Shown one piece after another: positions 18,686-27,228 of a stretch of 33,149 nucleotides of DNA. Source of the DNA: Chara braunii (Eukaryota; Streptophyta; Charophyceae; Charales; Characeae); assembly GCA_003427395.1 (NCBI GenBank), contig BFEA01000797.1:85337-118485 (forward strand), read 5' to 3'. The translations under genes and the position numbers were made by a program. Positions within the stretch are counted from its first letter, which is position 1. Each line of letters begins with the position of its first letter. The notes beneath the pieces were generated by a model. It was not told the origin of the DNA. It saw nothing but the letters and a program-made list of their open reading frames with translations, and did no database searches.

Positions 18686-18805
18686 CTCGCCACCTTTCCT
18701 GTTCTTCGAAATGACCTTATCTGCCTCGATCTTGAGCACCGTTGCCTCAATCCACATATCCTCTTCATCTTCAACCCACACTGGGGAACCGACTCCAAAC
18801 GTTGC
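18686..18805 (-). CDS. Myosin XI heavy chain, N-terminal SH3-like subdomain exon (exon 2)
   Basis: The exon has 40 codons in phase 0, from ATFGVGSPVWVEDEEDMW to SKNRKGGE. GSxVWVED...WI.A.V is the start of the N-terminal SH3-like barrel of class XI myosins. It joins VVSSKD of exon 3 to give the expected length and hydrophobic pattern. The donor is GAG|GTAAGC. The acceptor is read as CTGCAG|GCA; an in-frame TGA lies 12 bases before it and there is no in-frame Met between them, so a further 5' exon must supply the start codon. The tract upstream of the acceptor is not clearly pyrimidine-rich, so the exact 5' edge is slightly less certain than the rest. Confidence 0.92.
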
Positions 18806-19285
18806 CTGCAGACATAGTCACGGAGCCGATTTTTTTTTTTTTCACACGCGATAATCCAGCACGTAAGCAAAAAGGGGGGCAACATAGTATAGAGCATGTG
18901 ACCAAAACCAGGGAGCGATCTCCTTCCCCCTTTCCCAACTCTCTGCGTTCCACACCCAACTCTCTCCTTTCCCCAACGAACCGGTCGGCCAAGGCTTCAC
19001 AAAAGAAGTGCATGCATCTCAGTGCATGACAAGAAAGAAAAAGCCGTTTTTCTTGATTTCTCAATCCGTGTTCGATTGACGCAGGGGTGCTCGTTCCATC
19101 CTCGATACGAAAAAAAAAAAAAAAAAAACAGGCACGAGACGTGTAACTTCAGGCGACAAACAAGCAAACTTGTGTGTTAACATGTCTGTCGACCAAAGCA
19201 TATAAGAACCAGGCAGCAACGATGAGCTCAAATTTTAAAACAGAAACAAAAATTAAAATTTGAGAGGTGAATGGAGTGTAGTTCA
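18806..19285 (-). other. Intron upstream of exon 2; nothing recognised
   Basis: Contains poly(A/T) runs at 18831-18842 and 19110-19128 and otherwise unremarkable sequence. Confidence 0.5.
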
Positions 19286-19355
19286 AAAAAAAAAAAAAAA
19301 NAAAAAAAAAAAAAAAAAAAAAANAAAAAAAAAAAAGAGAAAAAAAAAAAAAAGG
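19286..19355. repeat. Poly(A) tract with uncalled bases
   Basis: A nearly pure A run with N at 19301 and 19324. Its length is probably unreliable. Confidence 0.9.
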
Positions 19356-19427
19356 AAAAAAAGAGACGTCAAGCGATCATTACTGAAGGCGGAGAAAAAG
19401 AGAAGGGATTTCTTTTTCTTTTGGGTG

Positions 19428-20133
19428 AAGTTTCAAAATATCTGCGGGCGGCGTTTCCTTGTCGCAAATATAGATCTTTCGGACCCGTACAACATTTCTG
19501 CTGCGAAACTTCAAAATGTTTGTTTACTGCTTCAAAAGCTCGCATTTAAAAGCGGCATATAGGATAGCATGTGGTTTATTTCTGCAATTAGGGAAGCACG
19601 TGTGTTTACTGCTTCATAAGTTCGCATTTAAAGCGGCATATAGAATAGCCAGGAATCGAGGATAAAGGAGTCCGCCGAGTTGGCGAAGGATACCGAGGAT
19701 GAAGGAGTTCGCGGCGTAATAATTTAAAAAAGGGGGTAATGGCAAGAATAGCGCGTGTTTTGAGTTTCGCAGCAGAAACGTTGTATGGGTCCGAAAGATC
19801 TATATTTGCGACAAGGAAAGTGGGACCCCGCCCGCAAATAGTTTTGCTGTGAAATACTACCGGGACCTCTAAAGCTGCAACGTCCTTCGGGACATCCGTT
19901 AAAATTGGAACGATACAGAGAAAGAAGATTTTTTTTTTTTTTTTTTTTTTTTGGCATGGCCCCTGCGCTTCTTTTTTTATTTTTTTTTTGGCATGGCCCC
20001 TGCGCAAGGATGACACGCATAAATCGACAAATGGTCTAAAGCTGCAACAAAAGATATATGTTTTGCAACGAAACTTGAGCCCCCCCCCAACGCTTTTGCT
20101 GTGAAACTACGGCGACGCGCTATTTTGAAACTT
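19428..20133. mobile_element. Foldback element with about 70-bp arms, containing a U6 retrocopy
   Basis: The outermost inverted ends are AAGTTTCAAAATA (19428) and TATTTTGAAACTT (ending 20133). The inner arms, TTTCCTTGTCGCAAATATAG...GCTGCGAAACT (19442-19511) and AGTTTCGCAGC...CTATATTTGCGACAAGGAAA (19763-19837), are very similar. A tandem phrase GTTTACTGCTTCA(A/T)AAG(C/T)TCGCATTTAAA occurs at about 19521 and 19602. The right part was later hit by the U6 retrocopy. Confidence 0.75.
19882..20036 (+). pseudogene. U6 snRNA retropseudogene with 14-bp target duplication and internal T-rich duplication
   Basis: GTCCTTCGGGACATCCGTTA, AAATTGGAACGATACAGAGA, GGCATGGCCCCTGCGC and AAGGATGACACGCATAAATC are almost perfect U6. 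It is flanked by TCTAAAGCTGCAAC on both sides (19868-19881 and 20035-20048), showing insertion by a retrotransposon machinery. The middle is expanded: GGCATGGCCCCTGCGC occurs twice (19953 and 19990), each preceded by a poly(T) run, while the GATTA of the conserved GAAGATTAGCATGG is broken by T22. No promoter or T-run terminator accompanies it. Confidence 0.93.
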
Positions 20134-20251
20134 ACTCTTTTTTTCTTTTCTTTTGAAAAGTCGTGCTTGCGGAGTTTTTTTTCCCCATTTTTTTTATAAA
20201 AGACATGCTTGCAACGTTTCGACTGCGATCGCGCGCTCACGACTCGACTGA

Positions 20252-20403
20252 GAGCATACTCATACTAGCACTTTTTTACTTATTTCTGGACGGAAATTGG
20301 GCCAGATACATACAGCTCCAGCCGTATCTGCGGTCAGATTCTTCTAAAATAGTACTAGCATGCGGTCAGATTCATTTAACATAGTACTAGTATGAGTACG
20401 CCC
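20252..20403. mobile_element. MITE related to the GGGCATACTCAC family
   Basis: GAGCATACTCATACTAGCAC is at the left and TACTAGTATGAGTACGCCC at the right. Inside, a 31-bp unit (TGCGGTCAGATTC...ATAGTACTAG) is repeated in tandem before the right end. Target duplications are not clear. Confidence 0.75.
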
Positions 20404-20428
20404 TACGAACATATGCAACGTAATCTAT

Positions 20429-20548
20429 GGGCCTCGCGCCACCAGTCACCACGTGCGGAAAAGACAAGTTTTGCCGGTGCATCTTTCCATGTTGTAGCGG
20501 AAGATTCATTCTCATTTTGCACATTTGGTGAGTGGCGGAGCGAGGCCC
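20429..20548. mobile_element. PIF/Harbinger-like MITE, 120 bp
   Basis: GGGCCTCGCGCCACCAGTCAC is at the left and GTGAGTGGCGGAGCGAGGCCC at the right. The core reads GCATCTTTCCATGTTGTAGC then GGAAGATTCATTCTCATTTTG, the reverse orientation of other copies. Confidence 0.85.
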
Positions 20549-20690
20549 TGAAAAGGGTCAGCAGATTGAAGGAGCGTTTACAGAATCGAATTTAACTGGT
20601 AAGGGAAAAAGTTCCCACATGTTAAAAAGGTGATCTTTTCGGCACCTTTCGACATACCGAGAGCTGGTGTCGTGCAGACTCCCCTGTCGG

Positions 20691-21339
20691 NNNNNNNNNN
20701 NNNNNNNNNNNNNNNNNNNNNNNNNNNNNNNNNNNNNNNNNNNNNNNNNNNNNNNNNNNNNNNNNNNNNNNNNNNNNNNNNNNNNNNNNNNNNNNNNNNN
20801 NNNNNNNNNNNNNNNNNNNNNNNNNNNNNNNNNNNNNNNNNNNNNNNNNNNNNNNNNNNNNNNNNNNNNNNNNNNNNNNNNNNNNNNNNNNNNNNNNNNN
20901 NNNNNNNNNNNNNNNNNNNNNNNNNNNNNNNNNNNNNNNNNNNNNNNNNNNNNNNNNNNNNNNNNNNNNNNNNNNNNNNNNNNNNNNNNNNNNNNNNNNN
21001 NNNNNNNNNNNNNNNNNNNNNNNNNNNNNNNNNNNNNNNNNNNNNNNNNNNNNNNNNNNNNNNNNNNNNNNNNNNNNNNNNNNNNNNNNNNNNNNNNNNN
21101 NNNNNNNNNNNNNNNNNNNNNNNNNNNNNNNNNNNNNNNNNNNNNNNNNNNNNNNNNNNNNNNNNNNNNNNNNNNNNNNNNNNNNNNNNNNNNNNNNNNN
21201 NNNNNNNNNNNNNNNNNNNNNNNNNNNNNNNNNNNNNNNNNNNNNNNNNNNNNNNNNNNNNNNNNNNNNNNNNNNNNNNNNNNNNNNNNNNNNNNNNNNN
21301 NNNNNNNNNNNNNNNNNNNNNNNNNNNNNNNNNNNNNNN
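20691..21339. other. Assembly gap (649 N)
   Basis: Unknown bases next to a long TC/TG microsatellite. Open frames running through it are meaningless. The true length is unknown. Confidence 1.
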
Positions 21340-21398
21340 GGCTTGTTTAACAACGACCAGGTCCATCGGATTTGTCCTGGTCCATCTTGCTAGCACTT

Positions 21399-21402
<4 letters not shown>

Positions 21403-21473
<71 letters not shown>

Positions 21474-21482
21474 TGTGTGTGT

Positions 21483-21530
<48 letters not shown>
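21403..21530. repeat. (TC)n(TG)n compound microsatellite
   Basis: TC run 21403-21435, then TG run with TCTG interruptions. It flanks the assembly gap. Confidence 0.97.
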
Positions 21531-21531
<1 letters not shown>

Positions 21532-22231
21532 AGCGTCTTTATGTCTCTGTGCAGGAGCGCGAGCGCACGTGTGTGCTTTCGTGAGCATGTGTGTGCTTCT
21601 ACCCCGACGCACACGGACAGTGTGCATGTGATGCACTTCTCCGTGACACACGCACGCAAATACAGCAAATGCATTTGCGCGCGCGCGAGAGGAGGCGGGG
21701 AGAGAGAGCACCCAAAAGGATACTTTCGACCTTGCGCCACGTTTAGTTTGCTTGTCCCCTGAAGACGCTGATGATCGATGATCATAGATGCAGGGCCTCT
21801 TCCGCCCTCATAATTTCTGTTGGCGTCCTGTTATCGTTCGTTCCGGCCAGCACAAAACAATTACTGACCTAGTTTCAAGACGCCGTCGCGACGCACCAGC
21901 ACTTTGCGCCGTGCGGCAGACCGGCGTCGCGCAGAGTCGCTGTCGGCGGGGGGGAGGAGAAACATCTTTCCTCGTGACGGTATTTATATCGCCTGAATGG
22001 GTTCAAGAAAAATAAGATATTTATATCCCCTTCGGTACGAGTGAAAACAGTGGGAACACAAGCGTTTACCGCTTCCTATCTGACTCTTTGGCTACAACCG
22101 CAATAGGCGGGCTGCAGAGAAAGGCGCGCAGCAAAATGTTGTAATTCCCAGAAAGAACGATCTCATCGCTGGTGCGCGTGATAGAGATAGAGACGAAAGA
22201 GAAGGGTGGAAGGGTGTTGGAAAAAGGAGAT
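21531..22231 (-). other. Intron or upstream region; nothing recognised
   Basis: Unique-looking GC-moderate sequence with no coding motif, RNA gene or paired repeat end that I can support. Confidence 0.4.
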
Positions 22232-22355
22232 CATCTGTGTGTGTGTGTGTGTGTGCGTGTGCGTGTGCGTGTGCGTGTGTGTTGTCATATTCGCTATACA
22301 CTAAAAAAAAAGCATGACTGTGCCAGACTGTTTCGTCGGACTTTCACCAACTTAT

Positions 22356-22432
<77 letters not shown>

Positions 22433-22598
22433 GAGAGAGAGTGAGAGAGAGAGAAGAGGGGGGGATGGAAGACGAAGAGAATCTGTGTGTGTGTGTGTGC
22501 GCGTGCGGAGTGTCTTTGTTTTGTCATATTCTCTATATACAACTCCACAAAGAAAAGCATGATTGTGTCAGACTGTTTCGTCAGACTTTCACCGACTC

Positions 22599-22682
<84 letters not shown>
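22232..22682. repeat. Cluster of (GT)n(GA)n tracts separated by two copies of a conserved linker
   Basis: GT/GA tracts lie at 22232-22281, 22359-22453, 22484-22500 and 22600-22681. Between them, TGTCATATTC(G/T)CTATA...AGCATGA(C/T)TGTG, CAGACTGTTTCGTC and GACTTTCACC occur twice (about 22283-22358 and 22521-22599). The same linker recurs at 30496-30558. Confidence 0.92.
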
Positions 22683-23108
22683 AGGATGCGGTTGTGGATG
22701 CGTCGCAGAAGGGAAGTTTGAGGCAGATACGCTTGACAGAGTACATTTTCGAAGAAATGATCTCGAAGGAGAAGAGCTAGCATGCGTGTCGTAAAAAAAA
22801 CACGGCATGCGTGCAGTTCCAAAACCGCGCTGCTGATCTATTGGCTGTTGGGCGGACAGAAGCGGACTCGTGACTCAACACTCTTGCGGACTCCTGTATT
22901 GAGCGATCCATCGGGACAGCCACCTGCAGTGCGCAATCCTGAGCTGTGTCTCTCTTCCCTCGCGGAGTTTCTCCGTCGTCTAAAGGTTCAGAAGAGTAGA
23001 ACAGAATATAGAAGAATACTGTAAAAACCTCCTCCTCTCCGTTTCCTGTTTCTTTTCCCCTTTGGATGAAAGTATCTGAGCGTCGGTGAAAAGTGGTCTC
23101 ATACCCAA
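22683..23108 (-). other. No gene recognised
   Basis: Unique-looking sequence; a short A run at 22792-22800 only. Confidence 0.4.
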
Positions 23109-23260
23109 GAGCCTAACTCAGTGGGTACACCCATGAATTGTTGAAATAGACCCCAGTTCGAGTCCAGATTATGGTACACGATGAGTAAAACCACATATTT
23201 CTGAACTGCCTGGGGCCGGTGAGCTCAATGATGACACCTCAAGACCGTCGCCCTTTATTT
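23109..23260 (+). mobile_element. tRNA-derived SINE, best-preserved promoter boxes and poly(A) tail
   Basis: GCCTAACTCAGTGGGTACAC contains a good Pol III A box. CCAGTTCGAGTCC (about 23152-23164) is a near-consensus B box. The 3' block AATGATGACACCTCAAGACC matches 12591. The tail is A-rich (AAACAAAAAAGAAAAGAAAA, 23261-23284). Members have no coding capacity and would depend on a LINE for mobility. Confidence 0.85.
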
Positions 23261-23313
23261 AAACAAAAAAGAAAAGAAAAAAAATGGCCTCACACCTAAC
23301 TACTACTAATTTT

Positions 23314-23435
23314 TCCCGGCGTTTCCCGCGAATAAACCGCACGGTCATTATCGCCGTCTCTGGACTGAAAGTTGCCCCAAATACAGCTATAATGGCCATA
23401 TTACGCTCAATACGTTCTATTCTGGGGAAGACGGT
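23314..23435. mobile_element. TA-flanked MITE (CCGTCTTCCCC family)
   Basis: TTTCCCGCGAATAAACCGCA...CGGTCATTATCGCCGTC is at the left and AGCTATAATGGCCATA...TTCTATTCTGGGGAAGACGG at the right. The middle TGGACTGAAAGTTGCCCCAA is shared with 24831-24935. Confidence 0.75.
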
Positions 23436-23739
23436 TAACAAGCTTGCTTGCAGGCATCTGTTTTTGTTTGCCTCCGGGAGCTGCTTCGCTTCACTCCCTT
23501 GCGCGGTTGAGGTGGAGGTCGCAGTACGTAAGAATGCTCTTCTTGTTCGCAGTTACTGTTGTAGTCAACACACTAAACTCGCCGTCCTGCAGCCGGGCGA
23601 TTTTTTCGGCTGTCCTGTCACTCTTCACAATAGCATAATATTAACAATAAAAACAGACAGGTCTTCGAAGACGCATCCACAGCAACCGACTAACTTCTGT
23701 AAAAAATTTCTCAAGAGTTTCTTAGCAACTCACACAGGC

Positions 23740-24060
23740 GAATTCAACATTTTTTTTTTTATATATATGTGACTTTTTTTCTTTTTTTTTTTCAGAAGCT
23801 ATATTCTTCTCTCAATTTCACCTCACACTACCTACCTACCACTACTCCTAATTGTAGGCATACGGGGAACCCCGTAGCAGCTAGAACCGCGTTCACGAGA
23901 GAACATGCGGGGGCTGCTCCCGACCTGCAGGTGGGCGATACCGGCTAGGGGACAGCCGGTAGCATCAGGTACCATGCCAACAGGACCAATCCCTGTGCCA
24001 CCCCTCAGGTCCCCTCCCCTATGAGGTGGGGTATACTTGAAAAACAAAAACCCCTCCAAT
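23740..24060 (-). mobile_element. LINE-like 3' end, longest copy, with poly(A) tail
   Basis: On the minus strand an open frame (24059-23832) begins MEGFLFFKYTPPHRGG and ends CYGVPRMPTIRSSGR-stop. A 3' region GGTAGGTAGTGTGAGGTGAA and A-runs 23797-23751 follow. CCGGCT and AGCCGG at 23941-23960 form a small hairpin. The end is shared with 8124-8709 and 11552-11700. I do not recognise the peptide as a known LINE domain, so the LINE label rests on the poly(A) tails and 5' truncation. Confidence 0.65.
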
Positions 24061-24187
24061 TGATATTATAAGGGACGTTGGGCCCGGTTCCCAACTCGTG
24101 CAGCTCCCCACGAATAGAAAGGAGCAAGTGTTAAACCAAAAAAATAAAAAAAATAAAAAACACCGGGGGAAATGTCAAGTGGTTCAG

Positions 24188-24261
24188 GGCAGCGTAGTTT
24201 AGTAGGTGAGAACAGCGGAATCATAATTAGCATGTCGGGGGTTCGAATCCCTCTTCCGCCG
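24188..24261 (+). pseudogene. Degenerate tRNA-like sequence, anticodon CAT
   Basis: The segment has the layout of a tRNA: GGCAGCG (acceptor), GTTT...GAAC (D arm), GCGGA-ATCATAA-TTAGC (anticodon arm, CAT), GGGGG-TTCGAAT-CCCTC (T arm) and TTCCGCC-G. The T arm pairs fully, with one G-T pair. The anticodon stem has one mismatch and the acceptor stem at least two, so folding is doubtful. GTTCGAATCCC is a good B box. It could be an organelle-derived or nuclear Met/Ile tRNA relic. Probably not functional. Confidence 0.55.
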
Positions 24262-24289
24262 GGCGTCTATCTATGCTTTCTTCAACGAC

Positions 24290-24494
24290 GGGCCTCGCTC
24301 CACGACTCTCGACGTGTGCAAAACGAGAGCGAATCTTCCGCTAAAAAAATGGACAGATACACCGCCACGACTTTTTTCTTCCACTACTATCGACATGTGC
24401 ACAACGAGAGTGAATCTTCCACTAGAACATGGACAGATACACCGCCATGACTTTTTTTTCTTTTGTGAATGTCGAGTGTAGTGGAGCGCGGTCC
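24290..24494. mobile_element. PIF/Harbinger-like MITE with internally duplicated core, 205 bp
   Basis: GGGCCTCGCTCCACGACTCTC is at the left and GTGTAGTGGAGCGCGGTCC at the right. The core GAGAG(C/T)GAATCTTCC...ATGGACAGATACACCGCCA(C/T)GACTTTTTT is present twice in tandem (about 24299-24378 and 24379-24455). Flanks GAC and GAT differ by one base. Confidence 0.85.
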
Positions 24495-24654
24495 GATGAA
24501 CAGGTCTACGACCACGAATCCCGTCGTGACCGACGTATACGGTAACTTGTTCTTGTTAGAAACTGCTCTCGCTGTTTAAAAAAAAAAAACGGTAGCTCGT
24601 TCTTCACGTCTCGTTGCATGTCCGCAGCGATAGGCAAAAACGTACGGTCATGAA

Positions 24655-24823
24655 ATCGAAATTTCGTTTTTATGTTATGTGAACGACGCAAGGAACAAGC
24701 AATTCCGTTCCGTTCTTGCGCCTCCTCATGCGCCTCCTTTCCGTTCTTGTCAATTCCGTTTTGAACTTCGTCAGAAATCGAAATTTGGCTTTTATGTTAT
24801 GTGAACGCAAGGAGCAAGCAATC
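24655..24823. repeat. Direct repeat, two copies about 120 bp apart
   Basis: AATCGAAATTTCGTTTTTAT...GTTATGTGAACGACGCAAGG at 24655 and AATCGAAATTTGGCTTTTAT...GTGAACGCAAGGAGCAAGC at 24776. ACGTACGGTCAT, an end fragment of the TA-flanked MITE family, precedes the first copy. Confidence 0.85.
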
Positions 24824-24830
24824 GAATCTA

Positions 24831-24935
24831 CCTTACTCCCCCGAATACAACGTACGGTCATTATATAGCTGTATATATTTAGACTGAAAGATACCCCAAA
24901 TACAACTGAACTGTAATGACCGTATGTTGTATCTT
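24831..24935. mobile_element. TA-flanked MITE, right end worn
   Basis: TA-CCTTACTCCCCCGAATACAA and CGTACGGTCATTATATAGCT are at the left; TGTAATGACCGTATGTTGTA at the right. The interior GACTGAAAGATACCCCAAAT matches 23314-23435. Confidence 0.75.
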
Positions 24936-25140
24936 TTGTGTCAAGTGCCGAGCGGCGAGCGCCACTCGAATGAAAGGAAATAAAATGAAAGGGGAAAACT
25001 GCGACGACTTTCCTGCGACATTTACCTATGTTTATCTCACTGCATCTGGATTCGAACTCGGGTCTGTATTTCAACAGTTCACGGGTGTACCAACCGAGCT
25101 TGCACGATTACCTAGACGAAGCGAGGAAACAAAGGTGGAC

Positions 25141-25835
25141 ATGCTTCGACGTCAAAATGGCAATCGCGCTTTCAAGATTGCCGGTATCTGACCGAAACAT
25201 GCCATCTGTACAGACTGTGCATGCACTGCGGATATACCTGCCGGCTTCCTCGGGCCACAACGCACCCCAATCGTATGTATACATGCTATCTTGCCAGTCC
25301 GGTACAGTCATGATGAGGGTGCGTTGCCTTCGGGAGAAGAAAGACGGTACAGTTCTGCGGCTATGCGGCTACGCCTGCTATCCATCCGCTTCCCAAGAAC
25401 CGTGCGTGCGGACCTGCTTCGAAGTCAAAATCGCAATCGCGCTTTCAAGATTGACTGTATCTGACCGAAAACATGCCGCCTGTACATGCATTCAACTAGG
25501 ATATGCATCCCGTCTTCCTCCGAACACAACGCACACAATTGCATGTATAGATGCTATCTTGCCAGCCCGGTACGTCAAAATGCCAATCGCGCTTTCAAGA
25601 TTGCCTGCATATGACCGAAAACGTGCCATCTGTACGTGCGTTACTGAGGACATACCTGCCGTCTTCCTCCTACCACTATGCACCCCAATCGTATTTATTC
25701 ATGCTATCTTGCCAGTCGGGTACAGTCAGGATGAGGCTGCGTTGCCTTCGGGGAAGAAAGACGGTACAGTACTGCGGCTATGCCTCTTATGCATCCGCTG
25801 CTGAAGGACCGTGCGTGCGGGCCTGTGGAAGAGAT
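25141..25835. repeat. Composite tandem array built on the TA-flanked MITE
   Basis: CAATCGCGCTTTCAAGATTG occurs at 25161, 25434 and 25584. ATGCTATCTTGCCAG occurs at 25283, 25551 and 25701. GACCGTGCGTGCGG(A/G)CCTG occurs near 25399 and 25808. Units alternate between about 273 and 150 bp. They contain MITE ends (TACCTGCCG(G/T)CTTCCTC and GAAGAAAGACGGTA). A 258-codon open frame crosses the array, but it reflects the repeat and resembles no protein I know. Confidence 0.85.
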
Positions 25836-26213
25836 GAATGAAGGCTGCTGCAGGCAATCCACCAACTGACGAGTAAAAAAAGAAAGAAGAGAAGGAAGAA
25901 AAGAAGACAGAAAAGAAGAAAGGAAAGAAGAAAGAAAAGAAGAAAGAAAAGAAGAAAGAGAAGACGATGGCGAGGAAACAATAAAGGGAGCTCAGGACAG
26001 GAAAAGGAATGGAGCAGAAGAAAAGACGGAAGACAAAAACACACCCTCCGCGCATTCATCACCGATGTTCGAACATGCACCTGAGATGAAAGGAGAGGAT
26101 CGGGCGAATACGGAATGACTTTCAGGGCATTTCTGCCCGCAAATTTCCGCGCCATATTCCGCTCCGCTCGACACTATCGCAGCCACCGTCAGAACGCATA
26201 TCATCACCGGTCC

Positions 26214-26319
26214 CCGTATTCCCCCGAACATAACGCACCCTAATACTGAATGTATACAAGCTATCTTTCCGCTCCGGTACAACCATTATGAGGGTGCGTT
26301 CTGTCGGGGGAAGACCGTA
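26214..26319. mobile_element. TA-flanked MITE, variant of the composite-array type
   Basis: CCCCCGAACATAACGCACCC (26221) and GAGGGTGCGTTCTGTCGGGG (ending about 26311) form inverted ends. GAAGACCG-TA follows at the right. Interior TGTATACAAGCTATCTTTCC matches the array units. Confidence 0.75.
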
Positions 26320-26321
26320 GT

Positions 26322-26819
26322 TATGGCTGAACGAGGACCACCTTCCGACAGCATCGATATCGACATTGACGTCAACGAAAAACGTCGTCAATCGTCGGAA
26401 ATCCCCCCAAGGGCGTCCACTTCCATCATACCAACGACACTACTTACTCCACACTTGTCCGGGAAAGAGTTCAAACTCTCAACCCCTAAATCCGCAGTTA
26501 TACACACTATAGTAATTTTAATTCGTCAAGACTTCGCAACAGGAGAAAGGAAACGAAGTTAAAAATTTTCTCTGTTGGCTCTACATCACATCCGCGACAA
26601 CGCATCACATCTTTAACCTCAGGTAAACAAACATTATCATAGCGACACCATCCGCGTCATCAGCGCCGTGTAATTACCAGTACCTGATCGATTAAAATTC
26701 ATTCTTTCTGGCGCAGATATCGTCAACACACAGAGAAAAAGACGTGTACCGGTAAGTAGCCTTCCGGTAAGGATGCGCAGCCGAAAGCTTGCACCCCTTG
26801 AGAGAGGCATTTAACATAC
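26322..26819 (-). other. No gene recognised; intron if exon 1 is correct
   Basis: Unique-looking sequence with no paired repeat ends. Confidence 0.4.
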
Positions 26820-26882
26820 CGTAACAAAATTTTGATGAGACGACGACGGTAACTCTAGAGGGACGACCGAGTGCATTTTCAT
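26820..26882 (-). CDS. Candidate first coding exon of the myosin gene
   Basis: This is a candidate only. From ATG at 26882-26880 the frame reads 21 codons, beginning MKMHSVVPLELP and ending QNFVT. It reaches a good donor, ACG|GTATGT, in phase 0, which is the phase exon 2 needs. The joined protein would have about 21 residues before ATFGVGSPVWVED, a plausible N-terminus for class XI myosins, where this part is poorly conserved. The frame stays open upstream to another Met at 27032. No sequence motif proves the link, and other short ATG-donor combinations in the 8 kb between would also fit. Confidence 0.3.
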
Positions 26883-27228
26883 CGCCGGTAGAGAGAGCGA
26901 GTCAGCGTGAGGCGACAAAAAGAACAAACAACCGGCGCCGCATGTTTTAGATGGGGCATCGTTTCCGACACAAAGAGCAAAGCATCGCCCAAGAGGAGAA
27001 AGGACAAACGCAAAAACGTGTAACGCTTTCATTGTTTTTTTCGCTTGACGTTAGAGAGTGCTTCCACCTGTAGCTCGCTTGCTAATTCCTTCACTCGCCT
27101 CGAGGAAGCGAGGACAACGAACAAAAAAAGCAGGCGGAGGAAAGGCACACGCACAGGGAAACGGACAACGGCAAAGCTACAATCTGTCCGCTTTTTTCTT
27201 CTGTGCCGGTGCATGCGTGTGTGACGCT
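26883..27228 (-). other. Possible 5' leader of the myosin transcript
   Basis: If the candidate exon 1 is right, this region is upstream leader or promoter on the minus strand. No TATA box could be assigned. Confidence 0.25.

Noticed and set aside
18372-20036. Functional U6 snRNA genes
   Set aside because: Both copies have changes in invariant positions, no upstream promoter elements and no T-run terminator; one has target-site duplications of a retrocopy.
20578-21711. A 377-codon open frame across the assembly gap
   Set aside because: Most of it is uncalled bases; the rest is TC/TG microsatellite translated as His/Thr and Arg/Glu.
24188-24261. A functional tRNA gene
   Set aside because: The acceptor stem has at least two mismatches and the anticodon stem one; listed only as a relic.
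25028-25804. A 258-codon plus-strand open frame as a protein gene
   Set aside because: It runs through a tandem array containing MITE ends, with no domain signature and no sign of a splice or promoter context; kept as a repeat.
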